Notes under the pieces: generated by a model | What the model saw: only the letters and a program-made list of their open reading frames with translations | What the model was told of the DNA's origin: nothing | Databases searched by the model: none | Position numbers and translations under genes: made by a program | Shown: in pieces, positions 25,773 to 34,630 of the stretch | Layout: each line of letters begins with the position of its first letter | How positions within the stretch are numbered: the first letter of the stretch is position 1 | Source: JBNKFV01 sp050289485 | GTDB lineage: Bacteria; Pseudomonadota; Gammaproteobacteria; Pseudomonadales; Cellvibrionaceae | Direction of reading: 5' to 3' | NCBI GenBank assembly: GCA_050289485.1 | Contig: JBNKFV010000032.1 | Span: 1-64,000, forward strand | DNA length: 64,000 nt

Positions 25773-27971
25773 ATGGACGTATCCCCTATTCTCAATAATT
25801 TAAATGCCGCGCAGCGGGAAGCCGTGTGTGCGTCACCCTGTAATCAATTGATTCTGGCCGGTGCGGGCAGCGGTAAAACCCGTGTGCTGGTGCATCGTAT
25901 TGCCTGGTTGATTCAAATGGAAGGGGTGTCGCCTTACAGTGTTATGGCGGTTACCTTTACCAATAAGGCGGCTCGCGAAATGCGCGGCCGTATTGAAGAA
26001 CTTATGCACTTACCCGTGCGGGGCATGTGGGTGGGTACCTTCCATGGGCTGGCTCATCGCTTGCTCAAGGCGCATTGGCAAGAGGCCAATCTGCCTCAGT
26101 CGTTTCAGATTCTCGACAGTGACGATCAGCTACGTTTGATCAAGCGTGTATATCAGGCACTTAATATCAATGAAGATCAGTGGCCGGTGAAACAGGCTGC
26201 CTGGTTTATCAATGCCCAAAAAGATGAGGGTATTCGCGCCAAGTATATTCGCGGCGCCGAGCACGACCCTTACCTGAAAACCATGAGCATGGTGTATGCC
26301 GCCTATGAAGAGGCATGTCAGCGTGCGGGGCTTGTAGACTTCGGTGAACTGCTGTTGCGCGCCCACGAGCTGTGGTTGAACCACCCTAACCTGCTCAGGC
26401 ATTACCAGGAGCGCTTTCCATTTATTCTGGTAGACGAGTTTCAAGATACCAATACTATACAGTATGCCTGGCTTCGTGTGTTAGCGGGTAATCACTCACT
26501 GGTTACAGCTGTGGGTGACGACGACCAGTCGATTTACGGTTGGCGCGGTGCCAAAATCGAAAATATTCAACAGTTTGCCAACGACTTTAGCAATGTGCAG
26601 ACGGTGCGGTTGGAGCAAAACTACCGCTCTACAGGCAATATTCTTAAAGCTGCCAATGGCGTGATTGAAAACAACCTCGACCGGCTCGGTAAAACCCTGC
26701 GCACCGATGGTGACGAAGGTGACCCGATCTCGCTGTATGCGGCGTTTAACGAGCAGGACGAAGCCCGCTTTATTGTTGACCGTATTCAAAGCTGGGTGCG
26801 TGAAGGTAACCGGCGCGACAGCATTGCGATTTTGTACCGCTCCAATGCCCAATCGCGGGTGCTGGAAGAGGCGTTGCTGCGCGAAGGGGTGCCCTACCGC
26901 ATTTACGGTGGGCAGCGCTTCTACGATCGTTTGGAAATTAAAAACGCACTGGCCTATTTGCGGCTAATGGTTAACCGGCTAGACGACGCGGCTTTTGAAC
27001 GAGTGGTGAATACGCCTACCCGAGGCATTGGTGCAAAAACGGTAGACGGCGTACGGTTGTTTGCCCGTGAGCAAGGTTGTTCACTGTGGCAGGCGGCTGA
27101 GCAGATGCTCAACAATAACGCCCTGCCCGCCCGTGCCGCGAACGCGCTGACCGGCTTTTTACAGCTGGTTGAAGAGTTGGATGTGGCCACCAATGCGTTG
27201 CCGCTGGATGAACAAGTCGACAAAGTGATTCAGCGCTCGGAGTTAATGGCCTTTCACGAAAAAGAAAAAGGCGAGAAAGGCCAGGCACGGATAGAAAACT
27301 TAAAAGAGCTGGTCAACGCCTGTAAGGCGTTTCAGCCTGAAGCCGACGACGAAGACGAGCCGCCACTGGTGACTTTTCTGCACACCGCCGCCCTGGATGC
27401 AGGCGATCAGCAAGCCGATGAGTTTGAAGATGCCGTTCAGTTAATGACCCTGCACTCAGCCAAAGGCCTGGAATTTAAGCTGGTGTTTATGGCGGGCGTA
27501 GAAGAGAACCTGTTTCCCCATAAAATGTCGTTGGAAGAGCCTGGCCGCCTCGAAGAAGAACGCCGCCTGTGTTACGTGGGTATTACCCGCGCCATGGAAA
27601 AGCTCTACATCAGTTATGCAGAAAACCGCAGGCTTTATGGTACTGACAATTACCACAAGGTATCGCGCTTTGTGAAAGAGATTCCCGACGACTGTCTGGA
27701 AGAGATTCGTATTAAAAATACCGTGTCGCGGCCAACTCAGTTTGGTCGGGCTGGCGGCTACAATCCACGCTTTGGTACAGGCCCGCGTTTGAGTGATAGT
27801 GGTGTTGATACCGGCCTGAAATTGGGGCAGCGAGTGCTACACAGCATTTTTGGTGAAGGGATTGTCGTGCACTTCGAAGGGTCTGGCCCCAGTACCCGTG
27901 TGCAAATCAATTTTGACGACGAAGGCAGCAAGTGGCTGGTACTGCAATACGCCAAATTAGAGCCACTGTAG
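25773..27971 (+). CDS. uvrD: DNA helicase II, UvrD
   Basis: 732 residues from ATG 25773 (MDVSPILNNLNAAQREAV); a start ten codons earlier lacks support and lies on the probable promoter (TACAAT at 25760). SF1A helicase motifs: GAGSGKT (30-36), TFTNKAAREM, DEFQDTN (221-227), GDDDQSIYGWRGA, EQNYRST, LMTLHSAKGLEF and YVGITRAMEKL. The C-terminal Tudor-like tail (LGQRVLHSIFGEGIVVHFEG) is that of UvrD, which binds RNA polymerase. It acts in nucleotide-excision and mismatch repair. Confidence 0.95.
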   Translation: MDVSPILNNLNAAQREAVCASPCNQLILAGAGSGKTRVLVHRIAWLIQMEGVSPYSVMAVTFTNKAAREMRGRIEELMHLPVRGMWVGTFHGLAHRLLKAHWQEANLPQSFQILDSDDQLRLIKRVYQALNINEDQWPVKQAAWFINAQKDEGIRAKYIRGAEHDPYLKTMSMVYAAYEEACQRAGLVDFGELLLRAHELWLNHPNLLRHYQERFPFILVDEFQDTNTIQYAWLRVLAGNHSLVTAVGDDDQSIYGWRGAKIENIQQFANDFSNVQTVRLEQNYRSTGNILKAANGVIENNLDRLGKTLRTDGDEGDPISLYAAFNEQDEARFIVDRIQSWVREGNRRDSIAILYRSNAQSRVLEEALLREGVPYRIYGGQRFYDRLEIKNALAYLRLMVNRLDDAAFERVVNTPTRGIGAKTVDGVRLFAREQGCSLWQAAEQMLNNNALPARAANALTGFLQLVEELDVATNALPLDEQVDKVIQRSELMAFHEKEKGEKGQARIENLKELVNACKAFQPEADDEDEPPLVTFLHTAALDAGDQQADEFEDAVQLMTLHSAKGLEFKLVFMAGVEENLFPHKMSLEEPGRLEEERRLCYVGITRAMEKLYISYAENRRLYGTDNYHKVSRFVKEIPDDCLEEIRIKNTVSRPTQFGRAGGYNPRFGTGPRLSDSGVDTGLKLGQRVLHSIFGEGIVVHFEGSGPSTRVQINFDDEGSKWLVLQYAKLEPL

Positions 27972-28025
27972 TCTGTGCAACCCTAACCGATAACGACAAT
28001 AACCATCAAAACTGAGATTCAAAGT

Positions 28026-29192
28026 ATGAGTGGAACACCCTCCCGTAGCGTGATGCCGGTAGTGATTCTAGTGTTGCTGGCTGCGCTGGTTACTGTTTTT
28101 TCGCTGTATGTGGTGCAGCTTGCCAAACAGCAGACGGCAAACCCTTCTGAGGTAGCCGCTAATGCAACCGGTAATGGCGCACAGTTTCGCTGGAAGATGG
28201 TTACCACCTGGCCAAAAAATTTCCCGGGCTTAGGCCGCGCGCCCGAAGTATTTGCCGAGCGAGTCAGCGCCATGAGCAATGGCCGTTTGCAGATTAAAGT
28301 CTATGGTGCGGGTGAACTGGTGCCTGCCTTAGGGGTGTTCGATGCCGTATCCAGTGGCAGTGTGGAGATGGGCCACGGTGCTGCCTATTACTGGAAAGGC
28401 AAAATTCCCGCTGCGCAATTTTTTACCGCCGTACCCTTTGGTATGAATGCCCAGGAAATGAACGGCTGGCTCAGCTATGGTGGCGGCCTGCAGTTGTGGC
28501 AAGAAGTGTATGAACCTTTCAATCTGGTACCGTTTCCCGCCGGTAATACCGGTGTGCAAATGGCCGGTTGGTTCAACAAAGAAATCAACTCCATCGACGA
28601 CCTGACCGGTTTGAAAATGCGCATTCCCGGGTTGGGTGGTGAGGTACTCAATCGTGCCGGTGGAACCGCCGTTAACATTCCCGGTGGCGAATTGTATACC
28701 GCCCTGCAAACCGGTGTGATTGATGCAACTGAATGGGTGGGGCCCTATAACGACCTGGCTTTCGGGTTTCACCAAGTTGCCAAATACTACTATTACCCCG
28801 GCTGGCACGAACCCGGCCCAACGCTGGAGCTGTTGGTGAACAAAAAAGCGTATGCTTCACTGCCAAAAGATCTTCAATCTATAGTGGCGGTGGCAGCGCA
28901 GTCGGTGAACCAGGATATGCTCGATGAATACACGGCACGTAACAACGAAGCCATGAAAGAGCTGGTAGAAAAACACGGTGTGGTAGTGAAGCGGTTGCCC
29001 GATGATGTGTTAGCAACGCTGAAGCAAAACGCCGATGCACTGTATGCTGAAATGGCTGCTAACGACCCCTTGGTAGATCGGGTTTATAGTGCTTATAAAG
29101 CCTTCGCCGATAAAGCTGCTAACTACCACAATTACTCCGAACGGCCGTATTACAATATTCGTCTGCCGCTGGAAAAACCGCCGCATAACTAA
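28026..29192 (+). CDS. TRAP transporter substrate-binding protein (DctP/TakP-like)
   Basis: 388 residues. One hydrophobic segment (about 10-31) acts as signal or membrane anchor; the mature part is a DctP fold. Features TTWPKNFPGLGRAPEVFAERV, GVFDAVSSGSVEMGHGAAYY, LKMRIPGLGGEV (with the ligand-binding Arg) and GVIDATEWVGPYNDL resemble the 2-oxoacid/lactate-binding group around TakP. It likely delivers an organic acid to the DctQ/DctM permease encoded 2 kb away on the other strand. A strong terminator follows. Confidence 0.88.
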   Translation: MSGTPSRSVMPVVILVLLAALVTVFSLYVVQLAKQQTANPSEVAANATGNGAQFRWKMVTTWPKNFPGLGRAPEVFAERVSAMSNGRLQIKVYGAGELVPALGVFDAVSSGSVEMGHGAAYYWKGKIPAAQFFTAVPFGMNAQEMNGWLSYGGGLQLWQEVYEPFNLVPFPAGNTGVQMAGWFNKEINSIDDLTGLKMRIPGLGGEVLNRAGGTAVNIPGGELYTALQTGVIDATEWVGPYNDLAFGFHQVAKYYYYPGWHEPGPTLELLVNKKAYASLPKDLQSIVAVAAQSVNQDMLDEYTARNNEAMKELVEKHGVVVKRLPDDVLATLKQNADALYAEMAANDPLVDRVYSAYKAFADKAANYHNYSERPYYNIRLPLEKPPHN

Positions 29193-29222
29193 AAAAGGGC
29201 CCATGCAATGGGCCCTTTTTTT
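29191..29222 (+). terminator. Terminator of the TRAP binding-protein gene
   Basis: GGGCCCAT (29197-29204) pairs with ATGGGCCC (29208-29215) around a 3-base loop, with six As before and seven Ts after. The A-tract makes it usable from both sides. Confidence 0.9.
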
Positions 29223-29257
29223 AGCACTTAATCAGTTAGCTAGAAATCTAATAGTTG

Positions 29258-29662
29258 CTATTTATTGGCGATAGGCCGCGTACGCCCATTATTGTCGATG
29301 GCAACATAAACAAACTCGCCTTCGGTTACTTTCATAATTTCGCCAGTTTCGAGTACTTTTTGCCACACCTCTACGCGCGCCTGAATGGACGAGCGGCCGG
29401 TATCCAAAATATCAACGTAACAGCTGACGGTGGCGCCTACCGGTACTGGGCGCAAAAAAGCCATGCTGCCAACCGCTACGGTAGTCACTCGGCCGCGCGC
29501 CATTTCCTGCGCGACAATAGCGCCGGCAATGTCCATTTGCGCAACCAGCCAGCCTGCAAAAATATCGCCATTGGGGTTGGTGTCGCTCGGCATCGACAAG
29601 GTTTGCAAAGCCAGTACCCCGGAAGGGGTTGGGTCTAAATCGTCATCATCTTCTATTTGCAT
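29258..29662 (-). CDS. yciA: YciA-type acyl-CoA thioesterase
   Basis: 134 residues, single hot-dog domain. Family motifs: MPSDTNPNGDIFAGWLVAQMD (active-site Asn/Asp region) and MAFLRPVPVGATVSCY. AGGT six bases upstream is the SD. YciA enzymes hydrolyse a broad range of acyl-CoAs. It lies between the TRAP binding-protein gene and the permease genes but has no obvious link to them. Confidence 0.88.
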   Translation of the reverse strand: MQIEDDDDLDPTPSGVLALQTLSMPSDTNPNGDIFAGWLVAQMDIAGAIVAQEMARGRVTTVAVGSMAFLRPVPVGATVSCYVDILDTGRSSIQARVEVWQKVLETGEIMKVTEGEFVYVAIDNNGRTRPIANK

Positions 29663-29865
29663 GGTTAAACCTGTGGATATTTATCATTAAAAAAAACACA
29701 AGCAGGTCGGCGCCTCCAGTTATCATGGAAGGGCGACATTTATCCCTTAATAATTTTGTGGCAATAGTCCGTTTAATACGAAACAGTAGGCCAGAGAGAT
29801 GTTGTGAGTAACAACAGTAGCAGCATTGCCGGGTAGCCGCCGTTGGCTACAGTATGAATCTCTTC

Positions 29866-31227
29866 TTATAGGGCGTTAGGCAGCCAGGTTACTAGCCCGG
29901 GCCAGATTGCCAGTGCTGTAAGCAACAGCAATTGGAGCACAATAAACGGCATAACGCCACGATAAATTGCTGCGGTTGATACATTCTCTGGTGCGACACC
30001 GCGCAAGTAAAACAGGGCAAAACCGAATGGTGGTGTCAAAAACGATGTTTGCAGGTTAATGGCGATCATAATACCCAGCCATATGGGATCCACACCCATG
30101 GTTAGTAGCACCGGCGCCACGATGGGCACTACCACAAACGTAATTTCGATAAAATCGAGAATAAAGCCCAGCAGGAAAATCACCAGCATCACCAAACAGG
30201 TGGCAGCAAACACCCCGCCGGGCAGGTTATCGAAAAAGTGCGCGACGGTTTCTTCACCGCCAAAACCTCGAAATACCAATGAGAATAGTGAGGCGCCGAG
30301 CAAAATGGTAAATACCATCACGGTGATTTGTGTAGTGCTTTGCAGTACCTCGCGCAAGCGCTGCCACGACAGCTGCTTTTTTGCCAGCGCTAACAACGTA
30401 GCACCCAGTGCGCCCACGCCCGCTGCTTCTGTTGGTGTAGCCGCGCCTTTGATGATAGAGCCCAATACCAATGCCATCAGTAACAGTGGCGGCAACAGGC
30501 TTCTTATGGTTGCGCCAATGCTCACGGTTGCGTCGTCGTTATTGGCGGGGGACATCTCCGGTTTTACGAGGGCAATAAACAACAGGTAGAGCAGGTATAA
30601 CGCTACCAAGACCAGGCCGGGCACAATGGCGCCCACAAACATGTCGCCCACCGACACCGGTTCAGGGTTAAAAATACCGCGGCTGAGCTGGCTTTGTTGG
30701 TAAGCGGTAGACAAAATATCGCCCAGTAGCACCAACGCAATGGAGGGTGGAATAATCTGGCCCAAGGTGCCTGTGGCACAAATGGTGCCCGTAGCCAGTG
30801 ACGGTGAATAACCTCGTTTTAGCATGGTTGGTAACGACATCAAGCCCATGGTGACAACGGTTGCGCCCACAATACCGGTGCTTGCGGCCAGTAACATGCC
30901 CACAATAACCACCGAGAAACCCATGCCGCCGGGCAGCTTGCCAAACAGGCGCGACATGTTTTGCAGCAGTGATTCGGCAATGCGTGACTTTTCCAGCATC
31001 ACGCCCATCAGTACAAACAGGGGCACGGCTATCAGAGTGTAGTTGGATACGGTACCGTAAATACGATCGGGTAGTGCCAGCAGCAACTTAGCGTCAAATG
31101 CATCGAAAACAATGCCAAAACTCGCGAAAAGCAAGGCAACACCAGCCAAAGAGAACGCAACGGGGTAGCCCAGCATTAACACCAGGCATACCACTAAAAA
31201 CATGATAAAAGGGATAAATTCCAACAT
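29866..31227 (-). CDS. dctM: TRAP transporter large permease (DctM)
   Basis: 453 residues, about 12-13 hydrophobic segments. Typical DctM sequence: PVAFSLAGVALLFA, TVSNYTLIAVPLFVLMGVML, GTLGQIIPPSIALVLLGD and LTPPFGFALFYLRGVAP. It is the Na+-driven transport subunit. Its ATG directly follows the dctQ stop (TAAATG). The central loop after residue 190 is longer than in short DctM proteins, common in the TakM-like group. Confidence 0.9.
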   Translation of the reverse strand: MLEFIPFIMFLVVCLVLMLGYPVAFSLAGVALLFASFGIVFDAFDAKLLLALPDRIYGTVSNYTLIAVPLFVLMGVMLEKSRIAESLLQNMSRLFGKLPGGMGFSVVIVGMLLAASTGIVGATVVTMGLMSLPTMLKRGYSPSLATGTICATGTLGQIIPPSIALVLLGDILSTAYQQSQLSRGIFNPEPVSVGDMFVGAIVPGLVLVALYLLYLLFIALVKPEMSPANNDDATVSIGATIRSLLPPLLLMALVLGSIIKGAATPTEAAGVGALGATLLALAKKQLSWQRLREVLQSTTQITVMVFTILLGASLFSLVFRGFGGEETVAHFFDNLPGGVFAATCLVMLVIFLLGFILDFIEITFVVVPIVAPVLLTMGVDPIWLGIMIAINLQTSFLTPPFGFALFYLRGVAPENVSTAAIYRGVMPFIVLQLLLLTALAIWPGLVTWLPNAL

Positions 31228-31788
31228 TTACAAGTGATCCGTGGTGTGGGGCTGGTCATCAGCTGTGGGAGGCTCCGCCAAACCCAGTAGCACAGGGATA
31301 CTCCGCAATATCTCGCAAACTGCCTGCAAGGCCAGCAACCCGGCACCCACAGGAATCAGGGTCTTCAGCAGGTAAATGGCCGGGATACCACCTGCTTCGG
31401 GGGACTTTTCGAAAATGCTCCAGCTGCTTTCGACAAAGCCAAAGCTGGTACCGATAATGAGTCCGGCAAACGGCAGCGTAAACAGAAGTGCACCCAGGCT
31501 GTTTACCCATGCCTGATGGTATGGGCTGAATGTACGGTAAAAAATATCGACCCGAACCTGTCCGTCGTGCTTGAGTGTATAGGCCATACCCAGTAGAAAG
31601 ATGGCCCCGTGCAGATAAACGACGGATTCCTGCATGGCGGTAGAGCCTATGTTGAAGCCATAGCGTAAAACCACCACCAGGCAGGTGATCAGCATCATGC
31701 CGAAAACCAGCCACGAGGTGATCTTGCCGGTGGCTTCCGCCACGCAGTCCAGAGTGCGAACAAGCTTTGGGCTCGATGGGTTGGGCAC
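31228..31788 (-). CDS. dctQ: TRAP transporter small permease (DctQ)
   Basis: 186 residues with four membrane segments; the DctQ signature region is SWLVFGMMLITCLVVVLRYG with QESVVYLHGAIFLLGMAYTL. It starts at GTG 31788 with AGGA eight bases upstream. Translationally coupled to dctM. Confidence 0.87.
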   Translation of the reverse strand: MPNPSSPKLVRTLDCVAEATGKITSWLVFGMMLITCLVVVLRYGFNIGSTAMQESVVYLHGAIFLLGMAYTLKHDGQVRVDIFYRTFSPYHQAWVNSLGALLFTLPFAGLIIGTSFGFVESSWSIFEKSPEAGGIPAIYLLKTLIPVGAGLLALQAVCEILRSIPVLLGLAEPPTADDQPHTTDHL

Positions 31789-31928
31789 GAGAGGTCCTTT
31801 TGTTATGTTATACCCGCAGGTTGGAGCGCACCTGCTATGCGAATAATAAAGGGCTGGGCACGATAACAGGATTTCTGTAGTGCCCGCTCAGCGCGGTAGT
31901 TTAAGAGAACGGCTAAGCTAATGCCAAC

Positions 31929-31967
31929 TTGTCATATAATTGTCACATTGCGTTCATAGAATTGTCA
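31929..31967 (+). promoter_or_regulatory. Tandem Pho box upstream of pstS
   Basis: Four units at exact 11-base steps: TTGTCA (31929), TTGTCA (31940), CGTTCA (31951) and TTGTCA (31962). The first pair reads TTGTCATATAATTGTCAC, close to the PhoB consensus. Located 80-120 bases upstream of the pstS start, it would bind two PhoB dimers. Confidence 0.88.
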
Positions 31968-32048
31968 GCCGTTTGATAGAGATTATTCCTGTTGCGCCAG
32001 TGGGCCACCAGGGATAAACCAAGATACTCTGTATTGGGGAGAAACCGC

Positions 32049-33095
32049 GTGAAAAAGACTTTATTAACTGCGTCGCTGGCAGCTGCTTTGATTTCTACAG
32101 CGCAGGTGGCCTCAGCTGCCCGCGACTACATCAGTATTGTTGGGTCGTCTACCGTTTATCCATTTTCTACCGTTGTTGCTGAACGCTTCGGTAAATCTAA
32201 CCCCAACTTTAAAACACCCAAGGTTGAATCAACCGGTTCCGGTGGTGGTTTGAAATTGTTCTGTCAGGGTGCGGGCGAAAATACGCCTGACATTACGAAT
32301 GCTTCTCGGCGCATCAAAAAGTCTGAAGTTGAGCTGTGTGCCAGCAACGGCGTGGCAGACATAGTTGAAGTACTGATTGGTTACGATGGTATCGTGATGG
32401 CCAACTCTATCAAGTCACCAAAATACGATTTGAGCTTGAAAGACATTTTCCTGGCCCTCGCCAAACAAGTACCAAGCCCAGATGGTTCAGAGAATCTGGT
32501 TGATAACCCTTACAAAATGTGGAATCAGGTAAATCCCGCGTTGCCTGCCAAGCCAATCGAAGTATTGGGCCCGCCACCCACCTCAGGGACTCGCGACGCA
32601 TTCACCGAGCTGGCAATGGAAGGTGGTTGTAAACAGATTCCATGGATCAAGGCGTTGAAGAAAAGCAACAAGAATCAATTCAAGGCAATTTGCCACTCTA
32701 TTCGCGAAGATGGTGCTTTCATTGAAGCTGGCGAAAACGATAACCTGATTGTACAAAAACTGAATGCAAACCCAGATGCATTAGGTATTTTCGGTTTTAG
32801 TTTCCTTGATCAGAACTCAGACAAAGTGCAGGGCTCACACATTAATGGTTCGGCCCCGGAATTTGATACCATTGCCGACGGTTCTTACCCTGTTTCTCGC
32901 CCACTCTACTTTTATGTGAAAAAGTCGCACGTTGGCGTAGTACCCGGCATCGAAGGCTTTCTGGCCGAGTTCACCAGCGAAAAAGCCTGGGGCGAGGATG
33001 GTTACTTGGCCGAGAAAGGCATGATTCCATTGGGTGATGCAGAGCGTAAGCGCGTAAAAGCCGACGTTAAGGTCATGAACCACTTGAGTCTTTAA
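32049..33095 (+). CDS. pstS: PstS, periplasmic phosphate-binding protein
   Basis: 348 residues from GTG 32049, which has GGGGAG eight bases upstream and gives a clean Sec signal peptide (VKKTLLTASLAAALISTAQV, cut after ASA near residue 23). Phosphate-binding loops: IVGSSTVYPFS, STGSGGGLKLFC, DITNASRRIKKSE and PPPTSGTRDAF. First gene of the pst operon under the Pho box. It is the long type found in Pseudomonas relatives. Confidence 0.94.
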   Translation: MKKTLLTASLAAALISTAQVASAARDYISIVGSSTVYPFSTVVAERFGKSNPNFKTPKVESTGSGGGLKLFCQGAGENTPDITNASRRIKKSEVELCASNGVADIVEVLIGYDGIVMANSIKSPKYDLSLKDIFLALAKQVPSPDGSENLVDNPYKMWNQVNPALPAKPIEVLGPPPTSGTRDAFTELAMEGGCKQIPWIKALKKSNKNQFKAICHSIREDGAFIEAGENDNLIVQKLNANPDALGIFGFSFLDQNSDKVQGSHINGSAPEFDTIADGSYPVSRPLYFYVKKSHVGVVPGIEGFLAEFTSEKAWGEDGYLAEKGMIPLGDAERKRVKADVKVMNHLSL

Positions 33096-33122
33096 TCGAC
33101 GCGAATGGCAGGCGTTTAGGCG

Positions 33123-33139
33123 TTGTCACTACGTTGTCA
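33123..33139 (+). promoter_or_regulatory. Second Pho-box-like repeat between pstS and pstC
   Basis: TTGTCA (33123-33128) and TTGTCA (33134-33139), exactly 11 bases apart, each preceded by CG. It lies 28 bases after the pstS stop and 106 before pstC, and could give PhoB-driven transcription of pstCAB-phoU alone. Confidence 0.55.
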
Positions 33140-33140
33140 A

Positions 33141-33179
33141 AATAGCCTGGCATCAATATGCCGGGCTATTGTTTTATTT
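33141..33179 (+). terminator. Hairpin (partial terminator/attenuator) between pstS and pstC
   Basis: AATAGCCTGGCAT (33141-33153) pairs with ATGCCGGGCTATT (33158-33170), one wobble, loop CAAT, followed by GTTTTATTT. Such a hairpin inside the operon would keep pstS mRNA more abundant than that of the permease genes. Confidence 0.72.
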
Positions 33180-33244
33180 ACAGATGCACAACCGGCAGAG
33201 CGCTTTACGGCCTGCCGTCACTGAAAGATTGACACAGGGTATCT

Positions 33245-34630
33245 ATGGAAACCTCATCGCTATTGATTGTTTTTATTGCGTTGGCCGTATTGGCATTTTA
33301 TTTAGGTCAGCAGCGCTCCCTGTCGTTGGTAAAACATTCTGGTGGTCCGCGTAACCTTAACTCGCTACCGTTTTATTACGGCATGTTAACCGCGCTGTGG
33401 TGTGCGTTACCGGCATTGGTTGTACTGGCCGTGTGGATGGGCTTTCAGGAAACCATTTTGCGTGAGCTGGTTATTCAAGCATTGCCAGAAGCACAGAAAA
33501 ACCTACCCAGTCAGGAATTAGGGCTGGTGGTTAACTCAGTGGAAAACGCGGCAGCTGGGGTCAATATTGACGGCGCACCTGAGTACGTACAGCAGGCCGG
33601 CGAACATTTAAATCGGTTGCGCGATATTGGTCAGAATGCAGCGACGGTGCTTACATTGTGCATTGCCATGATTTTTGGCGCGTGGTCATGGTTGCGTATC
33701 TCACCAGAATTAAAAGCGCGTTTAAAAGTAGAAGGCAGCTTTAAAATTATTTTACTGCTGTGTGCCTGCGTTGCGATAACCACCACGGTGGGCATTGTCC
33801 TCTCGGTACTGTTTGAATCGATACGCTTTTTCAAATCGGTACCTATCACTGAATTTTTGTTTGGGCTTGAATGGAGCCCGCAAATTGCTATCCGTGCCGG
33901 TCAGGTGGGTGGCTCTGGTGCCTTTGGTGCGGTACCGCTGTTTGCGGGCACCTTGTTAATTTCGGCTATTGCTATGACCGTTGCCGTGCCCGCTGGTTTA
34001 ATGGCAGCTATTTATTTGTCGGAATATGCAGACCGTCGCGTGCGCGTTTTAGTCAAACCTTTACTGGAAGTGCTCGCCGGTATCCCCACTGTTGTCTATG
34101 GCTTCTTTGCCGCATTGACCGTAGCGCCTTTTATTCGTGACAACCTCACGGGTATGGGTGTCGATGTATCATCGGAAAGTGCCCTTGCTGCCGGCTTTGT
34201 CATGGGTATTATGATAATTCCTTTTGTGTCGTCACTGTCTGACGATGTGATTACTGCCGTACCGCAGTCGCTGCGTGATGGTTCGCTGGGCCTTGGTGCT
34301 ACGCAGTCTGAAACCATCAAACAGGTTGTGATTCCAGCTGCGTTGCCCGGTATTGTAGCGGGTGTATTGCTGGCTGTATCGCGGGCGATTGGTGAAACCA
34401 TGATTGTAGTGATGGCGGCGGGTTTGGCCGCAAACCTTACCGCCAATCCGCTGGAATCGGTGACCACGGTAACCGTTCAAATCGTTACCCTATTGGTGGG
34501 CGACCAGGAGTTTGATAGTCCGAAAACGCTGGCCGCTTTTGCCCTGGGTTTGATGCTGTTTGTGGTAACACTGGCCCTGAACTTTTTTGCCCTGCATGTT
34601 GTGAAGAAATATCGAGAGCAGTATGACTAA
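33245..34630 (+). CDS. pstC: PstC, phosphate ABC transporter permease
   Basis: 461 residues, longer than E. coli PstC (about 320). The first 200 residues hold three membrane helices and a periplasmic stretch (residues 75-125) not present in the short form; extended versions are usual in Pseudomonas-type genomes. The permease domain follows, with PLFAGTLLISAIAMTVAVP and the ATPase-contact loop SLGLGATQSETIKQVVIPAA. The end overlaps pstA by 8 bases. Confidence 0.93.
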   Translation: METSSLLIVFIALAVLAFYLGQQRSLSLVKHSGGPRNLNSLPFYYGMLTALWCALPALVVLAVWMGFQETILRELVIQALPEAQKNLPSQELGLVVNSVENAAAGVNIDGAPEYVQQAGEHLNRLRDIGQNAATVLTLCIAMIFGAWSWLRISPELKARLKVEGSFKIILLLCACVAITTTVGIVLSVLFESIRFFKSVPITEFLFGLEWSPQIAIRAGQVGGSGAFGAVPLFAGTLLISAIAMTVAVPAGLMAAIYLSEYADRRVRVLVKPLLEVLAGIPTVVYGFFAALTVAPFIRDNLTGMGVDVSSESALAAGFVMGIMIIPFVSSLSDDVITAVPQSLRDGSLGLGATQSETIKQVVIPAALPGIVAGVLLAVSRAIGETMIVVMAAGLAANLTANPLESVTTVTVQIVTLLVGDQEFDSPKTLAAFALGLMLFVVTLALNFFALHVVKKYREQYD

